In this document: positions 1 to 10,600 of the stretch, piece by piece
Layout of the letters: every line of letters begins with the position of its first letter
How positions within the stretch are numbered: position 1 is the first letter of the stretch
NCBI RefSeq assembly: GCF_040640155.1
Contig: NZ_JBFABE010000010.1
Location: 124,001 to 188,000 of the forward strand
Source: Streptosporangium sp040640155
Lineage (GTDB): Bacteria; Actinomycetota; Actinomycetes; Streptosporangiales; Streptosporangiaceae
Reading direction: 5' to 3'
DNA: 64,000 bases
The notes under the pieces: generated by a model
Database searches by the model: none
The model's input: the letters and a program-made list of their open reading frames with translations, nothing else
What the model was told of the DNA's origin: nothing
Translations under genes and position numbers: made by a program

Positions 1-1131
1 ACCGAGGTGCACGGCGGCACGCCACGGGCGCTCCACGGCGCGGACGAGGAGTTCGCGGGCCCGCTCTGGCAGCTCGGCGCGATGCCGTACGCGCCGCTGG
101 ACGACGGGAACATCGCGGTCCTGCACGGGCGGGGCGGCCTGCGGCTGGGCCTGCTCGACCCGGTCCGCGGGACGCTGACGGACCTGACGGTGCCCTACGA
201 CGGCTGGGAGCCGGTGCTGGCCACCGACGGGCGGGCCGTGGTCGGGATCGGGTACGGACCGGCGGTGCCCAGGTCGATCGTCCGGGTCGACACCGCGGAC
301 GGCCAGGCCGGTGAGCTTCGCCGGGACGCCGGCCGGATCCCCGACGCCGCCTACCTGCCGCCCGTCCGGGCCGTGGAGATCCGGGGACGGTCCGGGCGCG
401 AGGCGCACGCGTTCCTCTACCCGCCGACCAACCCCGAGGCGCGCGGCGAGGGCCCCGCCCCGTACGTCGTGTTCGTGCACGGCGGGCCGACCGGGCACAG
501 CGTGGGCGCGCTCGACCTGGAGAAGGCGTTCTTCACCAGCAGGGGCATCGGCGTTCTGGACCTCAACTACGGCGGTTCCACCGGCTACGGCCGCGCCTAC
601 CGCGAGCGGCTTCGCGGCCGGTGGGGCGTGGTGGACGTCGAGGACTCGGTCGCCGCGGCCGAGTGGCTGGCCGGTGAGGGGCTGGCCGACCCGGCACGGA
701 TCGCGATCCGGGGCGGCAGCGCGGGCGGCTGGACGGTCATGGCGGCCTGCTGCACGTCCGACGCGTTCGCCGGGGGCGTCTCCTACTACGGGGTGAGCAC
801 GCTCGCCGCGTTCAGCGCGACCACCCACGACTTCGAGTCACGCTACGTCGACTGGCTCGTCGGCCCGCAGGACCCGATCCTGTACGCCGCACGCGAGCCC
901 CTGGCCCTGGTGGCGGGGGTGAACTGCCCCATGCTGCTGCTGCAGGGCCTCTCCGACCCGGTGGTCCCCCCCGAGCAGTCACAGGCCTTCGCCGACGCCC
1001 TGGCCGAGCGCGGCGTCCCCTGCACCTACCTGACGTTCGAGGGAGAGGCGCACGGCTTCCGCCGCGCCGAGACCCGCAGCGCGGCCCTGGCCACCGAGCT
1101 CGCCTTCTACCAGCAGATCTTCCACCTCTGA
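1..1131 (+). CDS. S9-family (prolyl oligopeptidase-like) peptidase, 5' end outside the window
   Basis: The reading frame is open from base 1, so the gene begins upstream and only the last ~376 residues are seen. The C-terminal alpha/beta-hydrolase domain of S9 acyl-aminoacyl/dipeptidyl peptidases is clear: an oxyanion-hole region HGGPTGH, the nucleophile motif GGSAGGW, the acid in GLSDPVVPPEQ and the catalytic His in GEAHGFRR near the C terminus. The residues before it look like the end of a beta-propeller. No signal peptide can be judged because the start is missing. It is convergent with the RNase Y gene. Family assignment is firm; whether it acts on acylated peptides or proline peptides cannot be told. 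Confidence 0.88.
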   Translation, partial: TEVHGGTPRALHGADEEFAGPLWQLGAMPYAPLDDGNIAVLHGRGGLRLGLLDPVRGTLTDLTVPYDGWEPVLATDGRAVVGIGYGPAVPRSIVRVDTADGQAGELRRDAGRIPDAAYLPPVRAVEIRGRSGREAHAFLYPPTNPEARGEGPAPYVVFVHGGPTGHSVGALDLEKAFFTSRGIGVLDLNYGGSTGYGRAYRERLRGRWGVVDVEDSVAAAEWLAGEGLADPARIAIRGGSAGGWTVMAACCTSDAFAGGVSYYGVSTLAAFSATTHDFESRYVDWLVGPQDPILYAAREPLALVAGVNCPMLLLQGLSDPVVPPEQSQAFADALAERGVPCTYLTFEGEAHGFRRAETRSAALATELAFYQQIFHL

Positions 1132-1256
1132 CGGCGGGGCCCGGAACGGGGCGGGGTCCGGCACGGGTCAGGACCCGGCGCGGACCAGGAGCCGTCCCGT
1201 GTCAGGGAGCCGTCGTGAGCCGGGGCCCGGCGCGGCGGGCCGGGAGCCGGCGCGGG

Positions 1257-2885
1257 TCAGCGGGCGAACTCCGTGGCCCGCGACTCGCGTACGACCGTGA
1301 TGCGGATCTGGCCGGGATAGGTGAGCTCCTCCTCGACCTGCTTGGCCACGTCGCGAGCGATCACCTGGGCCTGGATGTCGTCGACCGAGTCGGGCTTCAC
1401 CATGACCCTGATCTCGCGGCCGGCCTGCATCGCGAAGACCTTCTCGACGCCCTCGTAGGAGGTGGCGATCTCCTCCAGCCGCTCCAGCCGCTTGACGTAG
1501 GCCTCCAGCGACTCGCGGCGGGCTCCCGGCCTGCCGCCGCTGATGGCGTCGGCGGCCTGGGTGAGGACGGCCTCGACGGTCTTGACCTCGACCTCGTTGT
1601 GGTGGGCCTCGATGGCGTGCACGACGTCCTCGTGCTCCCCGTACCGCCTGGCGATCTCGGCGCCGATCAGGGCGTGGCTGCCCTCGACCTCGTGGGTGAG
1701 GGCCTTGCCGATGTCGTGCAGGAGCGTGCAGCGCTTGAGGAGCGTGGTGTCGAGCCTCAGCTCGGCGGCCATGATCCCGGCGATGTGCGCGGACTCGATG
1801 AGATGGCCGAGGACGTTCTGCCCGTAGGAGGTGCGGTAGCGGAGCTGGCCGAGGAGGGTGACCAGCTCGGGGTGCATGTCGGTGATGCCGAGCTCCACGA
1901 GGGCGTCCTCACCGGCGCGCACGCAGAGCTCCTGGACCTCCGCCTTGCTGCGCTCGTGGGCCTCCTCGATGCGCTGGGGGTGGATGCGGCCGTCGAGGAC
2001 GAGCTTCTCCAGGGTCAGCCGCGCGGTCTCGCGGCGGACCGGGTCGAAACAGGAGAGCAGCACGGCCTCCGGCGTGTCGTCGATGATCAGATTGACGCCC
2101 GTGGTCGACTCGAAGGCCCGGATGTTGCGGCCCTCGCGGCCGATGATGCGGCCCTTCATCTCGTCGCCCGGCAGGTGCAGGACGCTCACCACGGACTCTG
2201 CGGTCTGCTCGGTGGCCACCCGCTGGACCGCCAGGGTGACGATCTTGGTGGCTCGTTTCTCGCCCTCCCGGCGGGCCTCTCCCTCGATCTCCCTGACGAT
2301 CAGTGCGGCCTCGCGCTTGGCCTGGTTCTCGATCTCCCTGACCAGCTCGGCCCTGGCCTGCTCGCCGGTGAGCCCGGCCACCCGCTCCAGGACGGCCCTG
2401 CGCTCCTCGGCGACCCTTTCGAGGTCCTGGCGGCGGTCGGCCAGCTCGGTCTCGGTCTCGGTGAGCTTGCGGGCCCGCTCGGCCTGCCTGCGCGCCTCCT
2501 CGTCGAGGCGCTGTTCCCGCTCGGCCAGCCGGTTCTCCCGGCGTTCGAGATCGGATCGAAGCTCCTTGAGCTCGTACTTCAGGAGCCGGCCCTCGTTCTC
2601 GGCCTCCTTGCGCATCTCGGCGGCCGCCTCGACGGCCATCTCCGACCTGCGCAGCAACTCTCCGGCGTCGTCCTGGGCCTTGGCCCGGATCCCGGCGGCC
2701 TCACGTCTGGCCTCCTCCAGCTCGGCCCGGACACCGGCCTGGAACTCGGCCTCCTCCTCGGGGGTGGGCCCCTTCGGCCCGGCCCCGGCTCCACCGATAC
2801 GACGCAGCAACACGACAAGCACGGCTGTCATCACGGCAAGAGCCACAACCGCCACCGTCAACATGACGACCACGACCGGATCCAT
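1257..2885 (-). CDS. rny: Ribonuclease Y
   Basis: A 542-residue protein with the full RNase Y layout: an N-terminal membrane segment (about residues 5-27, VVVVMLTVAVVALAVMT), a long charged Glu/Arg coiled coil (about 40-210), a KH domain containing GRIIGREGRNIRAFE, and an HD domain with LLHDIGKA as metal-binding motif. RNase Y is a membrane-anchored endoribonuclease that starts mRNA turnover. The length is usual for the family. It lies downstream of recX and recA on the same strand, a common actinobacterial order, but a 285-base gap suggests its own promoter. Start is an ATG directly before the membrane segment. Confidence 0.95.
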   Translation of the reverse strand: MDPVVVVMLTVAVVALAVMTAVLVVLLRRIGGAGAGPKGPTPEEEAEFQAGVRAELEEARREAAGIRAKAQDDAGELLRRSEMAVEAAAEMRKEAENEGRLLKYELKELRSDLERRENRLAEREQRLDEEARRQAERARKLTETETELADRRQDLERVAEERRAVLERVAGLTGEQARAELVREIENQAKREAALIVREIEGEARREGEKRATKIVTLAVQRVATEQTAESVVSVLHLPGDEMKGRIIGREGRNIRAFESTTGVNLIIDDTPEAVLLSCFDPVRRETARLTLEKLVLDGRIHPQRIEEAHERSKAEVQELCVRAGEDALVELGITDMHPELVTLLGQLRYRTSYGQNVLGHLIESAHIAGIMAAELRLDTTLLKRCTLLHDIGKALTHEVEGSHALIGAEIARRYGEHEDVVHAIEAHHNEVEVKTVEAVLTQAADAISGGRPGARRESLEAYVKRLERLEEIATSYEGVEKVFAMQAGREIRVMVKPDSVDDIQAQVIARDVAKQVEEELTYPGQIRITVVRESRATEFAR

Positions 2886-3170
2886 GCGCGCCTCACCTTC
2901 CTCGCGTCGCAGATATCAAGCACACGAGGGGTCACACGCACGGCACGGAAAGCTCAAAACCCGGCGCCACCGAAGGGGGACGAACTCGCGAGAGATCGGC
3001 GACCGGCTTTCCCGCCGGTTCCGCCGTCGCGTTCCCATTCGCCGAGCCTGCTTGTCCGCAATAAACCGCTATGCCAATCCGCACTGCACGGAGTAACTCC
3101 TCACTGTCGTTGAGATTAAGCGTCAGAGAGGTAACGAGCAAGCAAAGACCGGCTGTCAAGCCGCTTTGGA
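2886..3170. promoter_or_regulatory. recX-rny intergenic region, likely rny promoter and leader
   Basis: This 285-base gap has no convincing gene. On the minus strand a TTGACA hexamer lies at 3159-3154 and could be a -35 element for rny, but no good -10 follows at 17 bases, so the promoter is only suggested. An inverted repeat across the recX stop is listed separately. Confidence 0.3.
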
Positions 3171-3190
3171 CTACTCGGACGGGTAGTCCA
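3167..3190 (-). terminator. Inverted repeat over the recX stop codon
   Basis: An 8-base perfect inverted repeat (TGGACTAC / GTAGTCCA) with an 8-base loop spans the recX stop. There is no T run after it on the minus strand, so it may be a weak terminator or an RNA-processing hairpin between recAX and rny. Confidence 0.35.
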
Positions 3191-4286
3191 GATCCTCGGG
3201 GAGTGACGACGTCTCCGCCTCGGCCTCCTCCAGCACTTCGCGGATCACGCGGAACGCCAGCCCGGGACCGTACCCCTTCCGGGCGAGCATGCCCGCCAGC
3301 CTGCGGGTCCTCACCGCGGGCTCCAGGGAACGCGTCGAGGAGAGCTTGCGCCGCACCAGGGCGCGGGCGGTCTCGGCCTCCTGCTCGGGGTCGAGCTGCT
3401 CGACCGCGTCCTTCACGGTCTCCTCGTCCACTCCCCGATGGCGGAGCTCGGAGGCGAGCGCCTTGCGGGCCAGGCCTCGCCCGGCGTGGCGCGAGCTCAC
3501 CCAGGCGGCGGCGAACGCCTCGTCGTCGATGAGCCCGACCTCGGAGAAGCGGTCCAGGACGGCGTCCGCCGCCTCCTGGGGCACCTCACGCTTGCGCAGC
3601 GCCTCCGCGAGCTGTGCGCGGGTGCGCGGTGCCATGGTCAGCAACCGTAGGCAGATTCCCCGGGCCACCGCCTGCGGATCGGCGTCGGCCCTGCGACCCG
3701 CCGCCCCGCCGCGCGCCCCGCCGATCGCGTCGTCACCCGTTCCTCCGGCCGATGTGTCCGGCCCTCCGGTCGATGCGCCCGGAAACGGGTTCGATGAGCG
3801 GTCCCTGGAACCTCGTCCGCCCCATCCCCCCCCGGACCGCCGGCCTCTTCCCTCACCGGCCTGTTCCCCGGCCCGCTCGCCGCGTCGCGAGGCGCGGCGG
3901 GGAGCACGACGTCTGCCGCCCGGTGACCCGGCTTCGGGGTCGGCGGGACCCCCGTCACCGAACGCGTCGAACGCGTCCTGAGAGGACGTCGGGTCCGCCT
4001 CCCCACTCGGAGACGCGTCGAAGCCATCTTCTGGATCGCTTCCCGGGACGAACGGACCGGACCGCCGTCCACGCCCGGAGGCGGACGAGCCGCCACCTCG
4101 GCGTCGTCCGGAGCGCCCCGGAGGGACGGACGGGTCACCGTCCCAGAGGCTTCCGGACGCGGGTGGGTCACCGTCCAGACCGCGACCACCCGCGGGCGAC
4201 GCGGCGCCCCGGGGCACATCGGGCCAGGCGCCCCAGTCTCTCGGCCCGGCCGCGTCGGCCGGACCGGAGTCAGGTCCCGTCGTCAT
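3171..4286 (-). CDS. recX: Regulatory protein RecX with a long low-complexity N-terminal extension
   Basis: The C-terminal ~165 residues (from about 205, QAVARGICLRLL) match RecX: three-helix repeats with RTRAQLAEALRKREVP, DDEAFAAAWVSSRHAGRGLARKAL and RKGYGPGLAFRVIREVL. RecX binds RecA filaments and limits their activity. Typical RecX proteins are about 150-200 residues; here about 200 extra residues rich in Gly, Arg, Ser, Asp and Pro precede the domain. The chosen start is 13 bases after the recA stop, which fits translation from the same message; a start inside the extension cannot be excluded. Expected to be LexA-controlled through the recA promoter. Confidence 0.9.
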   Translation of the reverse strand: MTTGPDSGPADAAGPRDWGAWPDVPRGAASPAGGRGLDGDPPASGSLWDGDPSVPPGRSGRRRGGGSSASGRGRRSGPFVPGSDPEDGFDASPSGEADPTSSQDAFDAFGDGGPADPEAGSPGGRRRAPRRASRRGERAGEQAGEGRGRRSGGGWGGRGSRDRSSNPFPGASTGGPDTSAGGTGDDAIGGARGGAAGRRADADPQAVARGICLRLLTMAPRTRAQLAEALRKREVPQEAADAVLDRFSEVGLIDDEAFAAAWVSSRHAGRGLARKALASELRHRGVDEETVKDAVEQLDPEQEAETARALVRRKLSSTRSLEPAVRTRRLAGMLARKGYGPGLAFRVIREVLEEAEAETSSLPEDLDYPSE

Positions 4287-4299
4287 CGGTCAGCCCGGA

Positions 4300-5439
<1,140 letters not shown>

Positions 5440-5539
5440 GGGAGCCCCCCTGGAGGGTCGCGGGTTGGATCGGTTGCCAGCAAGCTACGGGGTGCCGCCG
5501 ACAATTTCGGGAGGGCACGCCAAGAGTCGCGGCTTGTTC

Positions 5540-5562
5540 AATATAGCCGAACGACTGTTCGA
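5540..5562 (-). promoter_or_regulatory. LexA (SOS) box and -10 element of recA
   Basis: CGAACGACTGTTCG at 5548-5561 is a perfect inverted repeat matching the actinobacterial LexA box CGAACNNNNGTTCG. On the minus strand it is followed directly by TATATT (5545-5540), a good -10 element, so bound LexA would cover the core promoter of recA-recX. Confidence 0.88.
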
Positions 5563-5993
5563 TCGCTGCCCGTCGGCAACACGCGCCGCGGAAGTCACAG
5601 GACGCCCGGCGGTCGCTTCCCCGGGAAGCCTGGAGACCCTCGCGGTCGCCGTCGCGGTCACGCTCGTCGTCGCGCTCGCCGTCGCCGTCGCCGTCTCCGC
5701 AAGCCCCGGGAGGCCTCCGCGCCCCCGGTCCCGCCGGACCCGGAGCGCCCGCCCCGCCCCGCCAGGGGTCTCGAAACGTCGCCCCTCAGCCCTGGAAGAT
5801 CCCGGGAGCCACCTCGGAAGACCCGTGAAGCCGCCCGGAGGACCTCGGGACACCCCGCACCCCCCGGTGGCACCCCGGACCGGCGCACGATCACCCGGCG
5901 CCACCCCATCCTGGAGGAGACATTTACGGGAATTGCCGTGGCTCTGTTGTCACCGGGCTGACCTGGGGTGATGCTGAAGGGAAACGATCCGAG
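5563..5993. other. Intergenic stretch between recA promoter and the next gene, nothing clear in it
   Basis: About 430 bases of low-complexity GC-rich DNA (runs of GTCGCC-like triplets near 5640-5700). No gene, RNA or repeat of note is visible. The last ~60 bases carry GAAGGG as a ribosome binding site for the following small gene. Confidence 0.4.
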
Positions 5994-6296
5994 GTGCCCG
6001 ACGTGCCCGACGCGTTCACGCAGCAACGCCTAGTCCATCTCGACTCCCTGGCCACCGAGCTGAGGCGGCGGGGGCTCGCGAGCCGCACCCTGGGGGGTAC
6101 CGCCCCGGTGCTGTGGGTGTGGCATCCGGACAACGGCAGACAGACGATCGTCTTCGCCACTCCGACCGGCGACGGCTGGTTGTTCCTGTGGTCACCCGAC
6201 GGCCAGGAGAGCGCCGACGATCCCTCGCACACGGCCGAGGCCGTGGGGAAACTCCTCGGCTCACCCATGGATCCGCCTCGACCGGAACCCCCGTGA
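5994..6296 (+). CDS. Small protein of unknown function (100 residues)
   Basis: A 100-residue protein starting with GTG, with GAAGGG about 9 bases upstream. It contains QQRLVHLDSLATELRRRGL followed by a short beta-rich segment with LWVWHPDNGRQTIVFATP and GWLFLWSPDGQ, a pattern seen in small actinobacterial proteins of unknown function near recA. I do not recognise a named family. Soluble, no membrane segment or signal. It is divergent from recA and its codon use fits a real gene. Confidence 0.6.
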   Translation: MPDVPDAFTQQRLVHLDSLATELRRRGLASRTLGGTAPVLWVWHPDNGRQTIVFATPTGDGWLFLWSPDGQESADDPSHTAEAVGKLLGSPMDPPRPEPP

Positions 6297-6477
6297 ACGG
6301 GACACCCCGGACGGCGCTCCCGGACGGGCCCACCACGAGCGAACCCACCGCGAGCGAACCCACCGCGAGGGGACGACTCGCGAGGGGAACCCGGACGGGG
6401 CCCTCGAACGGGCCCGCCCCGAACGGATTCGCCGCCGACCGGCTCGGCGTGAACCGGCTCGCCCCGCGCGGAGCCAC

Positions 6478-6537
6478 CTCGGACGGGGCCATCTCGGACG
6501 GGGCCGCCTTGGACGGGGCCGCCTTGGACGGGCTCGC
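6478..6537. repeat. Four tandem copies of a 15-base repeat
   Basis: The unit CTCGGACGGGGCCRY/CTTGGACGGGGCCGC repeats at 6478, 6493, 6508 and 6523 and ends at the 3' end of the DUF3046 gene. The surrounding 6297-6477 also contains imperfect repeats (CGAACCCACCGCGAG). It looks like a minisatellite in a spacer rather than a coding region. Confidence 0.7.
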
Positions 6538-6538
6538 T

Positions 6539-6733
6539 TCAGCGCAGGCGTGGAGAGACGTCGGTCACCCCGCACACGGCGTGCCAGACCTCCTTGGCCC
6601 CGACCCCCTCGGCCAGCGCCTGGATCACGGTCCGGCCCCCGAGGTCGGCGATGATGTAGTCCTGGGCCCACGACTCGGCGTACTGATCCCCGAAGTGCTG
6701 CTTCATCCGCTTCCAGAAATCCGACAGGCGCAT
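6539..6733 (-). CDS. DUF3046 family protein
   Basis: A 64-residue protein starting MRLSDFWKRMKQHFG and containing YAESWAQDYIIADLGGRTV and AEGVGAKEVWHAVC. This matches the small DUF3046 family that lies beside recA in most actinobacteria; its function is not known. The ATG at 6733 was chosen because it gives the family's usual length and N terminus; the frame stays open upstream but that extension is low-complexity. Transcribed toward recA. Confidence 0.88.
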   Translation of the reverse strand: MRLSDFWKRMKQHFGDQYAESWAQDYIIADLGGRTVIQALAEGVGAKEVWHAVCGVTDVSPRLR

Positions 6734-6858
6734 GTCCCAAGTATGGGTCCGGCCCGGGGATGCCGGGCCCCGTACGGTCGCGCCGGCGAGGGGCGGAACC
6801 CGCACCACCTGCGGCGGAGCCGGTCCGGAGCGCTTCGGGTCCCTGGGCGGGGCCGGGC

Positions 6859-7365
6859 TTACAGCACCCTGGAGCCGTACATCTCTCCGAGGGGGTCGGC
6901 GAGCAGCTCCAACCGCGCACCGTCGGGGTCGGTGAAGTAGACGGAGGCACCGCTCTCGACCTGGTGCGGCACACCGGCGGCCTCCAGCTTGCCCCGCAGC
7001 CGCTCCCATGTGGAGGGGTCCACCGATATGGCGATGTGGTGGAGACCGCCGAGAACCTCCCGGTAGGGCCCGAGATCCAGGCCGGGGAAGTCGAAGAAGG
7101 CGAGAAGGTTGCCGTTGCCGATGTCGAAGAAGAAGTGGTTGGAGCCCGCGTAGTCGCGGTTCTCGATGATCTCCGTGAGCGGGAACTCCAGAAGGTCCTG
7201 GTAGAACCTGATGGTCGTCTCGACGTCGGAGGAGACCAGGGCGAAGTGGTGCAGCCCCCTCGCGCTGCTCGGCGGCCGGTGCGCCCTCAGGTGCTCCGCC
7301 TTGATCCGCTCGCGCGCCGCCTCGATGGCCTGATGGTCGATGCTCACCGTTAGCTCACCACTCAC
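6859..7365 (-). CDS. VOC (glyoxalase/dioxygenase fold) family protein
   Basis: 168 residues from a GTG start; a second GTG at 7347 gives a 162-residue form. Two paired beta-alpha-beta modules are seen: GLHHFALVSSDVETTIRFYQDLLEFPL near residue 37 and GGLHHIAISVDPSTWERL near 105, followed by YFTDPDGARLELL near the end. The His of LHHFAL, the His of LHHIAI and the Glu of RLELL are in the positions of metal ligands in this fold. Members include glyoxalases, extradiol dioxygenases and resistance proteins; the substrate cannot be read here. Divergent from lhr. Confidence 0.82.
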   Translation of the reverse strand: MSGELTVSIDHQAIEAARERIKAEHLRAHRPPSSARGLHHFALVSSDVETTIRFYQDLLEFPLTEIIENRDYAGSNHFFFDIGNGNLLAFFDFPGLDLGPYREVLGGLHHIAISVDPSTWERLRGKLEAAGVPHQVESGASVYFTDPDGARLELLADPLGEMYGSRVL

Positions 7366-7635
7366 TGCGTTGTACGTCCGTCAGGCCAGGTCCATGACGA
7401 CAGGGGGCCAACCTACCTCGGACGTCACGCCGCCGTGGCGGTGCCTCGACGGGCCGGAGATCGCGAGGGGCGGTGGCCGGCCCGTGGGGCCCGTGGGACC
7501 CGTGGAGTCCGCGGTCGTGGACGGGTCCGTGGACCGCCTTCCGGCAAGGGCGGCGAGGCGGGTTCTGTCGGTGGGGCCGGGCAGTATGGGTGACGGACCG
7601 GCAGGTCGGCCGGGCCGAAGGCTAGGGGGCCGTCA

Positions 7636-10600
7636 ATGAGCGAGACCACGGGCACGGACGGGGCACTCGGACATTTCACCCCGATGACCAGGGAATGGTT
7701 CACCGGGGCGTTCGCCGCGCCCACCTCCGCTCAGGAGGGGGCCTGGGCGGCGATCGCCCGGGGCGACAACACCCTGGTGGTCGCGCCCACCGGCTCAGGC
7801 AAGACCCTGGCCGCCTTTCTCTGGTCGCTCGACCGGCTGGCGGCCGAGCACTCGGCCGCCGGCACCGCACGGGCAGGTGACGGGCAGGCAGGTGACCGGC
7901 AGACGGGCGACCGGCGGGGGAACGGGCCGGCGGCCGGCGGCCGGGCGGCCGAGGGCAAGAGCGGCGGGCGGGCCGGTGGCAGGCGGCGGGCTCGCGAGGA
8001 CGACGAGCCGCCGAGGTCGTGCCGGGTGCTGTACGTGTCCCCGCTCAAGGCCTTGGCGGTCGACGTCGAGCGCAATCTCAGGGCGCCGCTGGCCGGGCTG
8101 GAGCAGACCGCGCGGCGACTCGGTCTTCCGGTGCCGCGCATCTCGGTGTCGACCCGCTCCGGTGACACTCCTGCCGAGGAGCGGCGCCGGTTCGCGACCA
8201 GACCGTCCGACATCCTGATCACCACCCCCGAGTCGCTGTTCCTGCTGCTCACCAGCCAGGCCCGCGAGGCGTTGCGCGGGGTGGAGACGGTCATCGTCGA
8301 CGAGGTGCACGCGGTGGCGGCGACCAAGCGCGGAGCGCACCTGGCCCTCAGCCTGGAGCGGCTCGACGCCCTGCTCGACCGGCCCGCGCAGCGCATCGGC
8401 CTGTCGGCGACCGTGCGGCCGGTGAGCGAGGTCGCCGCCTTCCTGGGCGGGTCACGGCCGGCGACCGTTGTCCAGCCACCCTCCGAGAAGCGGATCGAGG
8501 TGGAGGTGGTCGTCCCGATCGAGGACATGACCGAGCTCGACACCGCCCCCGCCCCGCCGCCCCAGGACGACGACCGCTGGCTGACCGAGACCCCGGCCAG
8601 GCGTTCGATCTGGCCGCACGTGGAGGAGCGGCTCCTCGACCTGATCGGAGGTCACCGCTCCACGATCGTGTTCGCCAACTCGCGGCGGCTGGCCGAGCGG
8701 CTCTGCACCCGCCTGAACGAGCTGGCGTGGGAGCGGCAGACCGAGGGCGCCGAGCGGACGGCAGAGGATGCCGGGCAGGCCCGTCCTAGGCAGTCCGGCC
8801 CCGAGCAGTCCGACCCCGAGCGGACCGGCCCCGAGCGGACCGGCGGGAGGGCCGACCGCGCGCGACCGGCCGGAGGACCCGCGCCCGCCTCCATCTCCAC
8901 ACCGGCGGCCATGATGGCGCAGGCCGGCGCGGCCAAGGGGGTCGTCCCGGAGATCGTCCGCGCCCACCACGGGTCGGTCTCGAAGGAGGAGCGCTCACAG
9001 ATCGAGGAGGCGCTCAAGTCCGGGCGGCTGCCCGCCGTGGTCGCGACCTCCAGCCTGGAGCTCGGCATCGACATGGGCGCGGTGGACCTGGTGGCCTGCG
9101 TCGGAGCGCCGCCGAGCGTGGCGAGCGGCCTGCAGCGGATCGGCCGGGCCGGGCACCAGGTGGGAGCCGTCTCCCGGGGAGTGATCTTCCCCAAGTACCG
9201 GGGCGACCTGGTCCAGACGGCCGTGGTGGCCGAGCGGATGCGGACCGGGGAGATCGAGGACCTGCGCTATCCGCGCAACCCGCTCGACGTCCTCGCCCAG
9301 CAGATCGTGGCGATGACCGCGCTGGACGAGTGGACGGTCGACGAGCTGGAGGAGGTCGTGCGCCGGGCCGCCCCCTACCGAACGCTGCCCAGGAGCGCTC
9401 TGGAGGCCACGCTCGACATGCTCGCCGGACGCTACCCGAGCGAGGAGTTCGCCGAGCTGCGCCCGCGCATCGTCTGGGACCGGGTGACCGGCACCCTCCG
9501 GGGCCGCCCGGGAGCACAGCGGCTGGCGGTCACCAACGGTGGCACGATTCCCGATCGTGGCCTGTTCGGCGTCTTCCTGGTCGGGGAGAAGTCCTCCCGG
9601 GTGGGTGAGCTGGACGAGGAGATGGTCTACGAGTCGCGGGCGGGGGACGTGTTCGTTCTGGGCGCGACCTCCTGGCGGATCGAGGAGATCACCGCCGATC
9701 GGGTGCTGGTCACGCCCGCCCCGGGGCAGCCCGGCAAGCTCCCGTTCTGGCACGGTGACACCGCGGGCCGCCCGGCCGAGCTGGGAAGGGCCATCGGCGC
9801 GTTCCTCCGCGAGATGTCCGCGGCGGGCGCGGACACCGCGACGGGCGGCACGGGCACGAGGAGCCTGGAGGCGTCGAGCCCCCGTGCGGGAACGGGCACG
9901 AGCGCGAGAACGGACGTGGGCAAGGACGCGGGCACGGATACGACGACGGACGTGGCAACGGGCGCGGGCACGAAGAAGACGAGCGCGAAGGACACGGCCG
10001 GGAAGGGCGCCGCCGGCAGGGGAAACGGGGGGAAGGGCGCCGGGGGGAAGGGCTCGGTGACCGGCGGTGGGGGCTCCGGGAACGCGGAGGTGCGGAGCGA
10101 TCCCGCCGGGGACCTGACCAGGGACGGCGCGCTGGCGAGGATCAGGGCGGCGGGGCTGGACGAGTTCGCCGCGGCCAACCTGCTCGCCTACCTGGCCGAG
10201 CAGCGGCAGGCCACCGGGTACGTGCCGGACGACCGGACGCTGGTGGTCGAGCGGTTCCACGACGAGCTGGGCGACTGGCGGGTGGTGGTCCACTCCCCGT
10301 ACGGGGCGCGGGTGCACGCGCCGTGGGCGCTGGCGATCGGGCGGAGGCTGCGCGAGCGTTACGGCGTCGACGTGCAGGCGGTGCACTCCGACGACGGGAT
10401 CGTGCTGCGCATCCCCGACACGCTCTCCGATCCCCCCTCGGACATCGCGATCTTCGACGCGGAGGAGATCGAGCGGATCGTCACCGAGGAGCTGGGCGGC
10501 TCGGCGCTGTTCGCGGCGCGGTTCCGCGAGTGCGCCGGGCGTTCCCTGCTGCTGCCGCGCCGCACGCCGGGCAGGCGGTCGCCGCTCTGGCAGCAGCGGC

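Noticed and set aside
1215..3113. Long plus-strand open frame opposite RNase Y
   Set aside because: Leu/Asp/Gly-rich mirror of a highly conserved gene on the other strand; typical shadow frame in GC-rich DNA.
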